Assembly (NCBI RefSeq): GCF_002008165.1
Contig: NZ_MRDM01000010.1
Location: 120,541 to 184,540 of the forward strand
Length of the DNA stretch: 64,000 nucleotides
Direction: 5' to 3'
Source of the DNA: Rhizobium laguerreae
GTDB taxonomy: Bacteria; Pseudomonadota; Alphaproteobacteria; Rhizobiales; Rhizobiaceae
The notes beneath the pieces were generated by a model, which had not been told where the DNA came from, ran no database searches, and worked only from the letters and a program-made list of their open reading frames with translations. How positions within the stretch are numbered: the stretch's first letter is position 1; each line of letters starts with the position of its first letter. This document shows, in pieces, positions 46,276 to 55,334 of this stretch. The translations under genes and the position numbers were made by a program.

Positions 46276-47628
46276 TCAGTGGCCCTTTTTTCCCATCACG
46301 CGCGAACGCAGAGCATTCGAGAGGTTGTCGAAGGCGAAGACCACGAGGAGGATCAGCAGGACCATATAGGCGACTTTGTCCCAGTCCGAATTGGTCTTCA
46401 TGGATTCGAGCAGCTTGAGGCCGATGCCGCCCGCACCGACGGCGCCGATGACGGTCGCCGAGCGGGTATTCGATTCCCAGAAGTAGAGCGATTGCGAGAT
46501 GAACACCGGCAGGACCTGGGGGATGACGCCGTAGCGTTGGACGGCCACCGGTGTCGCACCGACCGATCTCACGCCCTCACGCTGTTTGTCGTCAATGTTC
46601 TCGAGCGCTTCGGCATATACCTTTCCGAGCGCGCCCGTATCGGTGAAGAAGATCGCCGCGATGCCCGGAAGCGGCCCTGGGCCGAAGGCACGGGTGAAGA
46701 ACAACGCCCAGATCAGCATGTCGATCGAGCGCAGGAAATCGAAGAGTCGCTTCGTGCCCCAGTTCGCAGCGCGGCTCCGCGTGATGTTGCGCGCGGCGAT
46801 GAAGGCAAGCGGGAAAGCGACCAGCGTGCCGAACAGCGTACCGACAAAGGCCATGACCAGCGTCTGCATCAACTTCGACAGGATGTCGCCATGCTGCCAG
46901 CTTGCGTTGTTCAGGAAGTTGTCCAACGCCAGCGAGGCATTGGACTGGTTGGGATCGAGCCGTTCGCCGGAGAACATCAGGCCGACCACCTCAGGCAGGT
47001 TCCGGCCCCAGAAGGGCGACTGCGTATCGAAGAAGAAGTTCGCCCAGCCGAGAAAGCGGCGCTGGACATAGACCTGGCTGGTACGGATTTCCGCCTGTCC
47101 CGCGAAGCCGTAATAGACGATCACCTTGTTGTCGTCCTGCTCCATCTGGGAAGGCGCATCGGCCGGCAGGGAGGCGCGATCGCGGGTGACGGTCACGGGA
47201 TAGAGCTTGCCGCCGATATAGACGTCGACGCGGCTCGGCGTCACTTCCATGCGGTCCTCGTCGCCACCGAAGATGACGGTGTATCGGCTGCTGTCGGCAT
47301 TGGGCTTCAGCCAGTTGATATCGGCGCCCTCGGGATACTGGCGGCGGCTCGTCCATTGGGGGACGACCTGATCGTTCTGGAAACGCAGGCGCGGCTGGGC
47401 GCGCCAGGAATACCAGTCCTGGACATAGATCGCCGCGCGGTCCCAGTTGCCGTTCACAAAGGTGGGGATGACGTTGAAGAAGGCGAAGCAGAAGGCAAGA
47501 TAAATGAAAACCGCAGCTGAAATGAGGAGCAGACCCCAGCGTTGCATGAAGCTGCGATGGAAGACGTCCGGATAGGCGGAAAGCAGTCGTTCGCGCTCGG
47601 CGGCGTTGATCGTCGGAACCGAGGACAT
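46276..47628 (-). CDS. phnE: Phosphonate/phosphate ABC transporter permease, long form (PhnE2 / PhoT type)
   Basis: 450 residues from ATG 47628, which overlaps the upstream permease stop (TGATG). After the first membrane helix (about 35-55) there is a large periplasmic insertion of about 180 residues (VPQWTSRRQYPEGADINWLK and following), then a standard permease domain with the EAA-type loop VRSVGATPVAVQRYGVIPQV and GAVGAGGIGLKLLESMKTN. Usual PhnE is about 260-290 residues. S. meliloti PhoT is also long, so the insertion is a family trait in rhizobia. Forms the channel with the second PhnE. Confidence 0.92.
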   Translation of the reverse strand: MSSVPTINAAERERLLSAYPDVFHRSFMQRWGLLLISAAVFIYLAFCFAFFNVIPTFVNGNWDRAAIYVQDWYSWRAQPRLRFQNDQVVPQWTSRRQYPEGADINWLKPNADSSRYTVIFGGDEDRMEVTPSRVDVYIGGKLYPVTVTRDRASLPADAPSQMEQDDNKVIVYYGFAGQAEIRTSQVYVQRRFLGWANFFFDTQSPFWGRNLPEVVGLMFSGERLDPNQSNASLALDNFLNNASWQHGDILSKLMQTLVMAFVGTLFGTLVAFPLAFIAARNITRSRAANWGTKRLFDFLRSIDMLIWALFFTRAFGPGPLPGIAAIFFTDTGALGKVYAEALENIDDKQREGVRSVGATPVAVQRYGVIPQVLPVFISQSLYFWESNTRSATVIGAVGAGGIGLKLLESMKTNSDWDKVAYMVLLILLVVFAFDNLSNALRSRVMGKKGH

Positions 47629-48608
47629 CAGGCTGCTCCCTGTCCGAATTCGAAGGACTGCTTGCCGATCAGCCGGCGGCGCAGCCAGGCGGAGAATTGG
47701 TCGACGCAAATGACGGTGATCAGCAGCAGGATGATGATCGCATAGGTCTTGGCAGCATGGTCGCGTCCGATCGACAGACTGAAGACCTCACCTATGCCAC
47801 CGCCGCCGACGGCGCCGATTATAGTCGAGGCGCGCACGTTGATCTCAGTCCGCAGCAGCGTGTAGGAGACGAAGTTCGGCAACACCTGCGGCAGGATCGC
47901 GAAGCGCACACGCTCCAGCCAGCTGGCGCCGGCGGCGCGCAGCCCTTCATCCGGCTTCATGTCGGCATTCTCGACGACTTCGAAGAACAGCTTCCCAAGC
48001 GCGCCGACGGTATGGACCCATACCGCGATGATCGCTGAAATCGGTCCGATCGACAGGATCGCGGCGAGAAGACCGGCGACGACGATTTCCGGGAAGGCGC
48101 GCATGATTTCCATGATGCGCCGCACGACCCAGCGCGTCACGCCTGCACCGACCAGATTGGTGGAAGCGAAAAAGCAGAGCAAGAACGCGCCGCTCGCACC
48201 GAGAATGGTGGAGACGATGGCGATGTTGAGCGTGATCGCGAGCTGGTAGAAGAAATTCGGGATGTAGAAACTATCGGTGATCCAGACGCGGTCGCTTGTA
48301 TAGTCGTATTTGATCGAACCGTCAGAGAAGGGCGACGGTAGGTCGAACATGGCGCGGAAGATCTCCAGCGGACTGTCCGGCACGAAGCTCTTCATGAAGT
48401 CGAAGAAATAGGGAAGTCGCTCGAAGAACTTACCCGAATTGGCGCCGTTGGCGAAGTCGAGCGAGGCGCCGAGGATGATCAGGAAGACCACGATTGAAAC
48501 GACGGTATAGATCCGCCGCGTCCGAACCTGGCTCTGATAATGATCGAGGATGGTGCGTGAGCCCTCCTGCAATCCGCTCAGAGAGTCCGCGCCGGCCGAG
48601 TGCGCCAT
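47628..48608 (-). CDS. phnE: Phosphonate/phosphate ABC transporter permease (PhnE1 / PhoE type)
   Basis: 326 residues. Six or so helices; the ATPase-contact loop is LRAAGASWLERVRFAILPQV and the conserved segment GAVGGGGIGEVFSLSIGRDH follows. It is 69 bp after phnD, with a stable hairpin (48631-48655) between, and overlaps the next permease by one base. Together the two permeases, PhnC and PhnD import phosphonates and probably phosphate. Confidence 0.94.
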   Translation of the reverse strand: MAHSAGADSLSGLQEGSRTILDHYQSQVRTRRIYTVVSIVVFLIILGASLDFANGANSGKFFERLPYFFDFMKSFVPDSPLEIFRAMFDLPSPFSDGSIKYDYTSDRVWITDSFYIPNFFYQLAITLNIAIVSTILGASGAFLLCFFASTNLVGAGVTRWVVRRIMEIMRAFPEIVVAGLLAAILSIGPISAIIAVWVHTVGALGKLFFEVVENADMKPDEGLRAAGASWLERVRFAILPQVLPNFVSYTLLRTEINVRASTIIGAVGGGGIGEVFSLSIGRDHAAKTYAIIILLLITVICVDQFSAWLRRRLIGKQSFEFGQGAA

Positions 48609-48630
48609 ATGTGGCTTCCTTCTTGGAAAA

Positions 48631-48655
48631 CGGCGGCATCATCATGATGCCGCCG
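48631..48655. repeat. Stable hairpin between phnD and phnE
   Basis: CGGCGGCATCA-TCA-TGATGCCGCCG, a perfect 11-base stem and 3-base loop. No T-run. Such a structure after a binding-protein gene usually protects its mRNA and lowers permease expression. Confidence 0.7.
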
Positions 48656-48677
48656 CAAGACTGTTCAGACTTGATGA

Positions 48678-49589
48678 TCAGCCGCCGATAACGGCCTTAC
48701 GGGCATCGATGATCGTCTGGTAGAAGCTCTGGTCGACCGGCGCCCAGTCAACGTAGCCGCCGCCCGTGAACGATTCGAAGCAGCTCTTGTCTGTCTTCGG
48801 CAGTTCGGCGAAATAGGCGGTAACCTTCTTCTGGAGGTCGGCCGGCAGCTTCTGGGAAACCATCAGCGGGCCGTTCGGGATGAGCGGCGACTTCCAGACT
48901 TCGACGATATCGTCCATGTCGAGCAAGCCCTTGGTGACCATCTGGTGCAGGTTGCCGGACGTGTAGCCCTGCGCCCAGTCGCCCTGACCGGAACCGAAGG
49001 TGGTACCGACATCGAACTTTTTGTCGAGAACGCCGAGAACGAGATTCTCGTGGCCGCCGCCGAAGCCGGTTTCAGCGAAGTACTGCTTGACCGGTGCGCC
49101 GGTGGCCTTCGGAAGGGCAACGTTAGGAACAAGATAGCCGGAGGTAGAGTCCGGATCGGCGAAGCCGAGCTTCTTGCCCTTGGCGTCGGCAAGCGTCTTG
49201 ATGCCGGAGTCCTTGCGGGCAACCATGATCGAGTAATAGCCGGTCGAACCGTCTGCCTGCTTGGTGGTCAGAACCGGGGTGACGGCGTTCGGATCCTTGA
49301 TATAGACCGCGGCGTAAGAGGCGGCGCCCATGACGGCGAGGTCGATCGTGCCGCCAAGGAGGCCCTGGATGACGCCGTTGTAATTCGGCGACGGGAAGAG
49401 CTGAACTTCAGAAACGCCGGTGGCAGCGATCAGGCCGGGCTTGACGCATTCGGTGCGGCGAACCTGGTCGGCTTCGTTTTCACCGCCATCGAGACCGATG
49501 CGGAGGACCTTGACGTCCTGGGCAGCAACGTTGCCGGCGAGGGCGGCGGCGGCGATGGTTGCCATCATGATCTTGCGGAATGCAGACAT
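48678..49589 (-). CDS. phnD: Phosphonate/phosphate-binding periplasmic protein
   Basis: 303 residues from ATG 49589, with AAGGAG six bases before it. Signal peptide KIMMATIAAAALAGNVAAQD, then the PhnD-like binding protein with IGLDGGENEADQVRRTECVK, VQLFPSPNYNGVIQGLLGGT and ADPDSTSGYLVPNVALPKAT. It captures phosphonates or phosphate in the periplasm and delivers them to the two PhnE permeases. The gene is flanked on both sides by hairpins likely to raise its mRNA level. Confidence 0.95.
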   Translation of the reverse strand: MSAFRKIMMATIAAAALAGNVAAQDVKVLRIGLDGGENEADQVRRTECVKPGLIAATGVSEVQLFPSPNYNGVIQGLLGGTIDLAVMGAASYAAVYIKDPNAVTPVLTTKQADGSTGYYSIMVARKDSGIKTLADAKGKKLGFADPDSTSGYLVPNVALPKATGAPVKQYFAETGFGGGHENLVLGVLDKKFDVGTTFGSGQGDWAQGYTSGNLHQMVTKGLLDMDDIVEVWKSPLIPNGPLMVSQKLPADLQKKVTAYFAELPKTDKSCFESFTGGGYVDWAPVDQSFYQTIIDARKAVIGG

Positions 49590-49629
49590 GGAAGTCTCCT
49601 TTTGTGACATGGTTTGTTCGTCAGTTGGT

Positions 49630-49658
49630 TTTCCGACCGTTGTCCCGTCGGTCGGAAA
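49630..49658. repeat. Hairpin between phnC and phnD
   Basis: TTTCCGACCG-TTGTCCCGT-CGGTCGGAAA, a perfect ten-base stem in the 72-bp gap. No T-run, so it is more likely an mRNA processing or stabilising structure. Confidence 0.65.
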
Positions 49659-49661
49659 CGG

Positions 49662-50507
49662 TCAGTGCACGGCGGCGGCTTTGGCCACCATGCCGGATGA
49701 GAGATCCGCGGCGCGGCGCTTGGATTCGAGGCTGGTCGAGGTCAGCGTTTCGTCGATGCCGGCGCCGTCCTTGTCGGTCCCGTAGATTTCCTTCACCGCT
49801 TCGGCGGTCAGCTCCGAAGGCTGCCCGTCGAAGACGACGCGGCCGCCGGCCATGCCGACGATGCGCTCACAATAGTTGCGGGCGGTATCGAGCGTATGAA
49901 GGTTGGTGATGACGGTGATGCCCTCGCGTTCGTTGATATCGCGTAGCGCATCCATGACGATCTTGGCGTTCAGCGGATCGAGCGAGGCGATCGGTTCGTC
50001 GGCGAGAACCATTTTCGGGTTCTGCATCAGCGCGCGGGCGATCGCCACGCGCTGCTGCTGGCCGCCGGAAAGCGTGCCGGCTGCCTGTAGCGCCGTCTGC
50101 TCGATGCCGAGGCGTTCGAGTGCCGCGATGGCATGCACGCGTTCCTCGCGGGTGAAGATGTTGAGCAGGCTCAGAAGCGTCGAGCGGTGGTTGAGACGGC
50201 CGAGCATGACATTGGTGAGAACGTCGAGGCGCGGCACCAGGTTGAACTGCTGGAAGATCATCGCGCAGTCGCGCTGCCAGTTGCGCAACGCCTGGCCGCG
50301 AAGCCCGGAGACCTCGACGCCGGCGAAATGAACGGAGCCTGAACTCGGCTCCTGAAGGCGGTTGATCATGCGCAGCAGCGTCGACTTGCCGGCGCCGGAG
50401 CGGCCGATGATGCCGACCATCTGGCCCTGAGGAATGGCAAGTGTGACGGAATCGACAGCGAGCTTTTTTCCGAAACGACGTGTGACATTTTTCAGCTCGA
50501 ACATCAT
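49662..50507 (-). CDS. phnC: Phosphonate/phosphate ABC transporter ATP-binding protein
   Basis: 281 residues. Walker [24 protein letters not shown] signature [15 protein letters not shown], Walker [13 protein letters not shown]. The tail beyond residue 250 is an Ala/Ser/Arg-rich extension. First gene of phnCDEE (phoCDET in S. meliloti). A PHO-box-like repeat lies upstream in the 116-bp gap to the acyltransferase gene, so it may have its own phosphate-controlled promoter. Confidence 0.96.
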   Translation of the reverse strand: MMFELKNVTRRFGKKLAVDSVTLAIPQGQMVGIIGRSGAGKSTLLRMINRLQEPSSGSVHFAGVEVSGLRGQALRNWQRDCAMIFQQFNLVPRLDVLTNVMLGRLNHRSTLLSLLNIFTREERVHAIAALERLGIEQTALQAAGTLSGGQQQRVAIARALMQNPKMVLADEPIASLDPLNAKIVMDALRDINEREGITVITNLHTLDTARNYCERIVGMAGGRVVFDGQPSELTAEAVKEIYGTDKDGAGIDETLTSTSLESKRRAADLSSGMVAKAAAVH

Positions 50508-50570
50508 GCTCTACCCTTTGCAATCCAGGCCTTGGTCAGCATCGCATTAGTCCCGCTTGATGAACCTCAC

Positions 50571-50597
50571 ATGTCATATTTGTGTAAGTCCTGTCAC
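50571..50597 (+). promoter_or_regulatory. PHO-box-like repeat upstream of phnC
   Basis: ATGTCAT-ATTT-GTGTAAG-TC-CTGTCAC. The first unit fits the rhizobial PhoB site (CTGTCAT-N4-CTGTCAT) at six of seven bases and the second only partly. It reads on the plus strand, opposite to phnC, which lowers confidence. Confidence 0.4.
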
Positions 50598-50623
50598 AAT
50601 TCTTCGCCCCTATATCGGGGGTT

Positions 50624-51241
50624 TTAACCGCCGTAGCGGGACAGGAAATCTTCCGCGTTAAGGTTGCGAAAATCCTGGAGCGCCTGGCGCAGCCGGTCAT
50701 GCTCCCAGTCCCACCACGAAAGCCTGTCCATCCGTTCGCCGACCTCTCTTGGAAAGCGCTCGCGGATAAGCTTTGCCGGTACGCCGCCGACGATCGTATA
50801 GGGCGCAACGTCCTTCGAGACGACGGCGCCGGCTCCGATCACTGCGCCGTTGCCGACGTTGACACCCGGCAGGATCGTCGCCCCGTGGCCGATCCAGACG
50901 TCGTTGCCGATCGTCACGCGGTTTGCGCGCCGCCAGGCGAAGAAGTCTGTTTCCATGTCGCCGTCCGGCCAGTAATCGGCGGCGCGATAGGTGAAATGAT
51001 GCAGTGTCGCGCGCCAGGTCGGATGGTTGGTGGCGTTGATGCGCACGGCGGCGGCGATATTGACGAACTTGCCGATCGTCGCACACCAGACCGAGCCATC
51101 CTGCATGATGTAGGAATAGTCGCCGAAGCTGGCCTCGCTGATGCGGCAGCGTTCAGAGACCTCCGTATAGCACCCGAAAGTGGATTCGCTGACGGATGCC
51201 GTTTCATGAAAGTAGGGCTCAATGCCCAGCTTGCGGCTCAT
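50624..51241 (-). CDS. Phosphonate-operon hexapeptide acyltransferase
   Basis: 205 residues of left-handed beta-helix repeats, e.g. VSESTFGCYTEVSERCRISE and IGNDVWIGHGATILPGVNVG, with the catalytic-histidine region INATNHPTWRATLHHFTYRA typical of CatB/Vat-like xenobiotic acetyltransferases. A subgroup is found only in C-P lyase operons, where it may acetylate aminophosphonates. Its start overlaps the phnL stop by four bases, so it is the last gene of phnGHIJKL. Confidence 0.9.
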   Translation of the reverse strand: MSRKLGIEPYFHETASVSESTFGCYTEVSERCRISEASFGDYSYIMQDGSVWCATIGKFVNIAAAVRINATNHPTWRATLHHFTYRAADYWPDGDMETDFFAWRRANRVTIGNDVWIGHGATILPGVNVGNGAVIGAGAVVSKDVAPYTIVGGVPAKLIRERFPREVGERMDRLSWWDWEHDRLRQALQDFRNLNAEDFLSRYGG

Positions 51242-51945
51242 GCAGCGATCTTTCTCGGTGAGAACTGCTGGACGTCGAGGATGCGGTCGGCGACGGCTTC
51301 GCGCACTTCCTCGTCGTGGAAGATGCCGAGAAGGGCCACCCCCGCCTTCTTCTTTTCCGCGATCATGCCGACGACGACGGCACGGTTCCTGGCATCGAGC
51401 GAGGCCGTGGGCTCGTCGAGAAGCAGAATCGTGTGCTCCGTGATGAAGCCGCGCGCGATGTTGACGCGTTGCTGCTCGCCGCCGGAGAAGGTGGCGGGCG
51501 GAAGCTGCCAGAGCGTTTCTGGCAGATTGAGCCTGGCAAGCAGGGCGCCCGCCTTTTGCCGTGCCGTGCCGGCGTCTTCGCCGCGTGCCACCAGCGGTTC
51601 GGCAACCACGTCGAGCGCCGCGACGCGCGGCACGGTGCGCAGGAACTGGCTGACATAACCGAGTGTATTGCGGCGAACGTTGAGCACGGTGCGCGGATCG
51701 GTGGAGGCGAGATCGACGATGCGTCCGTCGTGGCGGATGAGGATCTGGCCGGTGTCGACGGCGTAGTTGCCGTAGATCATCTTAAGCAGCGAGCTCTTTC
51801 CGATGCCCGATGGGCCACCGAGCACGACGCATTCGCCCGATGCGACGGAGAAGGCGACATCGGAGACGACGGGTAGCTTGATGCCGTCGCGCAGATGCAT
51901 GATGAAGCTCTTCGAGACTTCGGAAACGACGAGGGGCGTTGCCAT
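51238..51945 (-). CDS. phnL: C-P lyase system ATP-binding protein PhnL
   Basis: 235 residues. Walker A LGGPSGIGKSSLLKMIYGNY, signature FSGGEQQRVNIARGF, Walker B ILLLDEPTASLD. An ABC-type ATPase that is not a transporter: PhnL works with PhnGHI to form ribose 1-phosphonate 5-triphosphate from ATP. It follows phnK by 24 bases. Confidence 0.96.
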   Translation of the reverse strand: MATPLVVSEVSKSFIMHLRDGIKLPVVSDVAFSVASGECVVLGGPSGIGKSSLLKMIYGNYAVDTGQILIRHDGRIVDLASTDPRTVLNVRRNTLGYVSQFLRTVPRVAALDVVAEPLVARGEDAGTARQKAGALLARLNLPETLWQLPPATFSGGEQQRVNIARGFITEHTILLLDEPTASLDARNRAVVVGMIAEKKKAGVALLGIFHDEEVREAVADRILDVQQFSPRKIAA

Positions 51946-51969
51946 ATTCTTCTTCCTTGGTTTCGGGCC

Positions 51970-52746
51970 TCAGACCTGCAGGATCGAGGAGACGAGCAGC
52001 TGCGTATAGGGTTCGCGCGGGTCGTCGAGCACGCGGTCGGTGAGACCCTGTTCGATGACGTAGCCGTCCTTCATCACCATCATCCGGTGCGAGAGCAGGC
52101 GGGCGACGGCGAGATCGTGGGTGACGATGATGGCCGAGAGACCGAGATCGTTGACGAGGCCGCGCACGAGATCGAGCAGGCGCGCCTGCACCGAGACGTC
52201 GAGGCCGCCGGTCGGCTCGTCCATGAAGACGAGGCGCGGGCCGGTGACGAGGTTGCGGGCGATCTGCAATCGCTGGCGCATGCCGCCCGAAAAGGCGCGC
52301 GGCTGGTCGTCGATGCGGTCGGCGTCGATCTCGACGCGTTCGAGCCAGTCGATCGCCGAAGCGCGGATCTTGCCGTAGTGTCGGTCGCCGATCGCCATCA
52401 GCCGTTCGCCGACATTGGCGCCGGCAGAAACGGTCATGCGCAGGCCGTCGGCCGGGTTCTGATGCACGAAGCCCCAATCGGTGCGCATCAGGAAACGTCG
52501 CTCGGCCTCGTTCATGCGATAGAGGTCGCGGTAGCTGCCGTCGCGCATGTGATATTCGACGCTGCCGGTGCTCGGCAACAGCCGGGTGGAAAGGCAGTTG
52601 AGCAGCGTCGTCTTGCCGGAGCCGGATTCACCGACGATGGCGAGCACTTCGCCGGGCCAGAGTTCGAAGGAGACGTCGCGGCAGCCGATGCGGTTGCCAT
52701 AGAATTTCGAAACGTCATGGACTTTGAGAAGCGGGGTATCGCTCAT
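51970..52746 (-). CDS. phnK: C-P lyase system ATP-binding protein PhnK
   Basis: 258 residues from ATG 52746, overlapping the phnJ stop (ATGA). Walker A IVGESGSGKTTLLNCLSTRL, signature FSGGMRQRLQIARNLV, Walker B LVFMDEPTGGLDVSVQ. PhnK binds the PhnGHIJ core complex and is needed for C-P bond cleavage in the cell. Length and motifs are normal. Confidence 0.97.
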   Translation of the reverse strand: MSDTPLLKVHDVSKFYGNRIGCRDVSFELWPGEVLAIVGESGSGKTTLLNCLSTRLLPSTGSVEYHMRDGSYRDLYRMNEAERRFLMRTDWGFVHQNPADGLRMTVSAGANVGERLMAIGDRHYGKIRASAIDWLERVEIDADRIDDQPRAFSGGMRQRLQIARNLVTGPRLVFMDEPTGGLDVSVQARLLDLVRGLVNDLGLSAIIVTHDLAVARLLSHRMMVMKDGYVIEQGLTDRVLDDPREPYTQLLVSSILQV

Positions 52747-53618
52747 TCTGCAGCCTCCCGGGCCAGCATCTCGCCGGCATGTCCGTGCGCGCGGCGGTCT
52801 TCGCAATGATCGGTGTCGGAGCAGACGAACATGCGCCCGCCCTTGTCGTCGAGAACCACTTCGTCGAGATAGACGTCCTCGGCGCCGCAAAGGGCGCAGG
52901 GTTTGTCGAAGCGCTGGATATCGAAGGGATAATCCTCGAAATCCAGGCTGACGACGTCGGTATAGGGCGGAACCGCATAAATGCGCTTCTCGCGTCCGGC
53001 GCCGAAGAGCTGCAGCGCCTCCGACATGTGCATCTTCGGATTGTCGAATTTCGGCGTCGGCGACGGGTCCATGACATAGCGGCCGTGGACCTTCACCGGA
53101 TAGGCGTAGGTCCGCGAGATGCGGCCGTTATGGGCGATATCCTCATAGAGCTTCACATGCATGAGGCCGTATTCTTCGAGCGCGTGCATCTTGCGGGTCT
53201 CGGTCTCGCGCGGTTCGAGGAAGCGCAGCGGCTCGGGGATCGGCACCTGGTAGACGAGCACCTGCCCGAGCCTAAGTTTTTCCTCGGGAATGCGGTGGCG
53301 CGTCTGGATGATCGTCGCATCCTTGGTATGCGTCGTCACCGCGACATTGGCGACCTTCTGGAAGAAGGCGCGGATCGAAACGGCGTTGGTCGTGTCGTCG
53401 GCGCCCTGATCGATGACCTTCAGCACGTCATCAGGTCCGATGATCGAGGCCGTCACCTGCACACCGCCGGTGCCCCAGCCATAGGGCATCGGCATTTCGC
53501 GCGAGGCGAAGGGCACCTGGTAGCCGGGAATGGCGATCGCCTTCAGGATGGCGCGGCGGATCATCCGTTTGGTCTGTTCGTCGAGATAGGCGAAGTTGTA
53601 GCTGGCCAGGTCGGTCAT
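52743..53618 (-). CDS. phnJ: Alpha-D-ribose 1-methylphosphonate 5-phosphate C-P lyase
   Basis: 291 residues from ATG 53618. The iron-sulfur cysteines fall at C241, C244, C266 and C272 and the glycine for the protein radical at G32 (IPGYQVPFAS), the same numbers as in E. coli PhnJ as I recall them. It uses SAM and a 4Fe-4S cluster to cut the C-P bond, giving methane (or another alkane) and a cyclic ribose phosphate. It overlaps phnI and phnK by four bases each, consistent with the PhnGHIJ core complex being made in fixed ratio. Confidence 0.98.
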   Translation of the reverse strand: MTDLASYNFAYLDEQTKRMIRRAILKAIAIPGYQVPFASREMPMPYGWGTGGVQVTASIIGPDDVLKVIDQGADDTTNAVSIRAFFQKVANVAVTTHTKDATIIQTRHRIPEEKLRLGQVLVYQVPIPEPLRFLEPRETETRKMHALEEYGLMHVKLYEDIAHNGRISRTYAYPVKVHGRYVMDPSPTPKFDNPKMHMSEALQLFGAGREKRIYAVPPYTDVVSLDFEDYPFDIQRFDKPCALCGAEDVYLDEVVLDDKGGRMFVCSDTDHCEDRRAHGHAGEMLAREAAE

Positions 53619-54721
53619 TCGGCGGCTTCCTTCATGTCTTCGCCACCATTGCGGGCGGCTTCGAATTCGCGGCGCATGCGGCGGACGAGATCGAGTTCGG
53701 CCTGGAAGTCCACGTAATGCGGAAGCTTCAGGTGCTCGACGAAGCCCGTTGCCTGGACGTTGTCGGAATGGGAAATAACGAATTCCTCGTCCTGGGCCGG
53801 CGCGGTGATGTCCTCGCCGAGCTCTTCGGCGCGAAGGGCCCGGTCGACCAGCGACATCGCCATCGCCTTGCGCTCGCTCTGGCCGAAGACCAGGCCGTAG
53901 CCGCGGGTGAATTGCGGCGGTGCCTTGGCCGAACCCTTGAACTGGTTGACCATCTGGCATTCGGTGATCTGGATCGTGCCGAGCGAGACGGCGAAACCAA
54001 GTTCCGGCACGTCGAATTCCACCTCGACGTCGCCGATGCGGATTTCGCCGGTGAAGGGGTGGTTGCGGCCGTAGCCGCGCTGGGTGGAATAACCGAGCGC
54101 CAGCAGGAAGCCCTCGTCGCCGCGGGCAAGCGCCTGCAGGCGCAGATCCCGCGTCATCGGAAATTCCATCGGCTCGCGTGTCAGGTCGCCGATCTGGTGA
54201 TCTTCCGGCATGTCGCCGTCGGCTTCGATCAGACCTTCCTCGCCGAGGATCTCGGAGACGCGCATGACGCGGCCGGTCTCGGCGGGGCGCTGAGCGGGCG
54301 TTTCCACCGCCTCATCCGAAAGCAGCGAGGGATCGAGCAGGCGATGGGTATAGTCGAAGGTAGGCCCAAGAAGCTGGCCGCCCGGCAAATCCTTGTAGGT
54401 CGCCGAGATGCGGCGTTCGATCGTCATATCAGCCGTGTCGAGCGGCTTCGAATAGCCGAAACGCGGCAGCGTCGTGCGGTAGGCGCGCAGCAGGAAGATC
54501 GCCTCGATCATGTCGCCCCGTGATTGGCGGATGGCGAGGGCTGCGAGCGTGCGGTCGAAAAGCGAAGCCTCGGCCATGACGCGGTCGACGGCGAGTGCCA
54601 GCTGCGCCACGATCTGGTCGATGCCGATCGCCGGCAGCGAACGATCGCCGCGGCGGCGGTCGGCGAGCAGGCGGTGGGCATTGGCAATGGCGGCCTCGCC
54701 ACCCTTGACGGCAACATACAT
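53615..54721 (-). CDS. phnI: C-P lyase core protein PhnI
   Basis: 368 residues. MYVAVKGGEAAIANAHRLLA, the conserved GGQLLGPTFDYTHRLLDPSL and LPHYVDFQAELDLVRRMRRE are typical. PhnI is the nucleosidase that, with PhnG, PhnH and PhnL, replaces adenine of ATP by the phosphonate. Four bases after phnH and overlapping phnJ. Confidence 0.97.
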   Translation of the reverse strand: MYVAVKGGEAAIANAHRLLADRRRGDRSLPAIGIDQIVAQLALAVDRVMAEASLFDRTLAALAIRQSRGDMIEAIFLLRAYRTTLPRFGYSKPLDTADMTIERRISATYKDLPGGQLLGPTFDYTHRLLDPSLLSDEAVETPAQRPAETGRVMRVSEILGEEGLIEADGDMPEDHQIGDLTREPMEFPMTRDLRLQALARGDEGFLLALGYSTQRGYGRNHPFTGEIRIGDVEVEFDVPELGFAVSLGTIQITECQMVNQFKGSAKAPPQFTRGYGLVFGQSERKAMAMSLVDRALRAEELGEDITAPAQDEEFVISHSDNVQATGFVEHLKLPHYVDFQAELDLVRRMRREFEAARNGGEDMKEAAE

Positions 54722-54725
54722 GAGC

Positions 54726-55334
54726 TCAGATCTCCGTTGCTGTGATCTTGGTGGTGCGCGGCAGGCAGAGGAAGCGTTTACCCGCCGTCAGCACGATGTC
54801 GACGCCGCGCGGAAAGAGCGCACGGTTCTCCGTCCAGAGCCGCAGGAAGGTCTCCGGCAGGCCGATAGGCGCGATCTCCGCCACGCTCTGGATGCCGGGA
54901 CCCATCAGCGTCAGCATGCGGCCGCCCTCGAGTTCGGCGAGTTCGATGACGAGGGTCGTCGAGCGGTCGGGATATTCCTGCGTACCTGATGCAAAGAGGC
55001 CGAAGGAGGAAAGTGCGGTGCCAGCCTCGGTGAAAGCAAAGCGCGCCTCGGCCTTTTCGGTCGTCAGCGGCGCGCCGGTATGGAAGCCGAGCCACTCCGG
55101 CACGGCGGATCTCGCCAGTCCCTGGGAAAGCCAGACGGGCGTGTCGTGGTCGCAAAGCGTCAGCGCGATCGTGCCAGCGGCGATGCCGAGCGGCGCCGGC
55201 GGAGCGACATCGGGCTGAACGGTCTGGATCGTGCCGGGGCGGGCCATGCCGTCCATCAGCATCTTGAAGACGCTTTGGGCATGGAAGACCGGCTCGGCAA
55301 AGCCGCCGATCAGAGCTTCTGTCTTCAGGCCCAT
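54726..55334 (-). CDS. phnH: C-P lyase core protein PhnH
   Basis: 202 residues: EPVFHAQSVFKMLMDGMARP near the start, then ALTLCDHDTPVWLSQGL and YPDRSTTLVIELAELEGGRM, as in PhnH. It overlaps the phnG stop by one base. PhnH is part of the core complex; it resembles a PLP-enzyme fold without the cofactor. Confidence 0.96.
   Translation of the reverse strand: MGLKTEALIGGFAEPVFHAQSVFKMLMDGMARPGTIQTVQPDVAPPAPLGIAAGTIALTLCDHDTPVWLSQGLARSAVPEWLGFHTGAPLTTEKAEARFAFTEAGTALSSFGLFASGTQEYPDRSTTLVIELAELEGGRMLTLMGPGIQSVAEIAPIGLPETFLRLWTENRALFPRGVDIVLTAGKRFLCLPRTTKITATEI

Noticed and set aside
50600-50625. CCCC-TATAT-CGGGG hairpin after the phosphonate acyltransferase gene as a terminator
   Set aside because: The stem is only four or five bases and the T-run lies on the wrong strand for the minus-strand operon.
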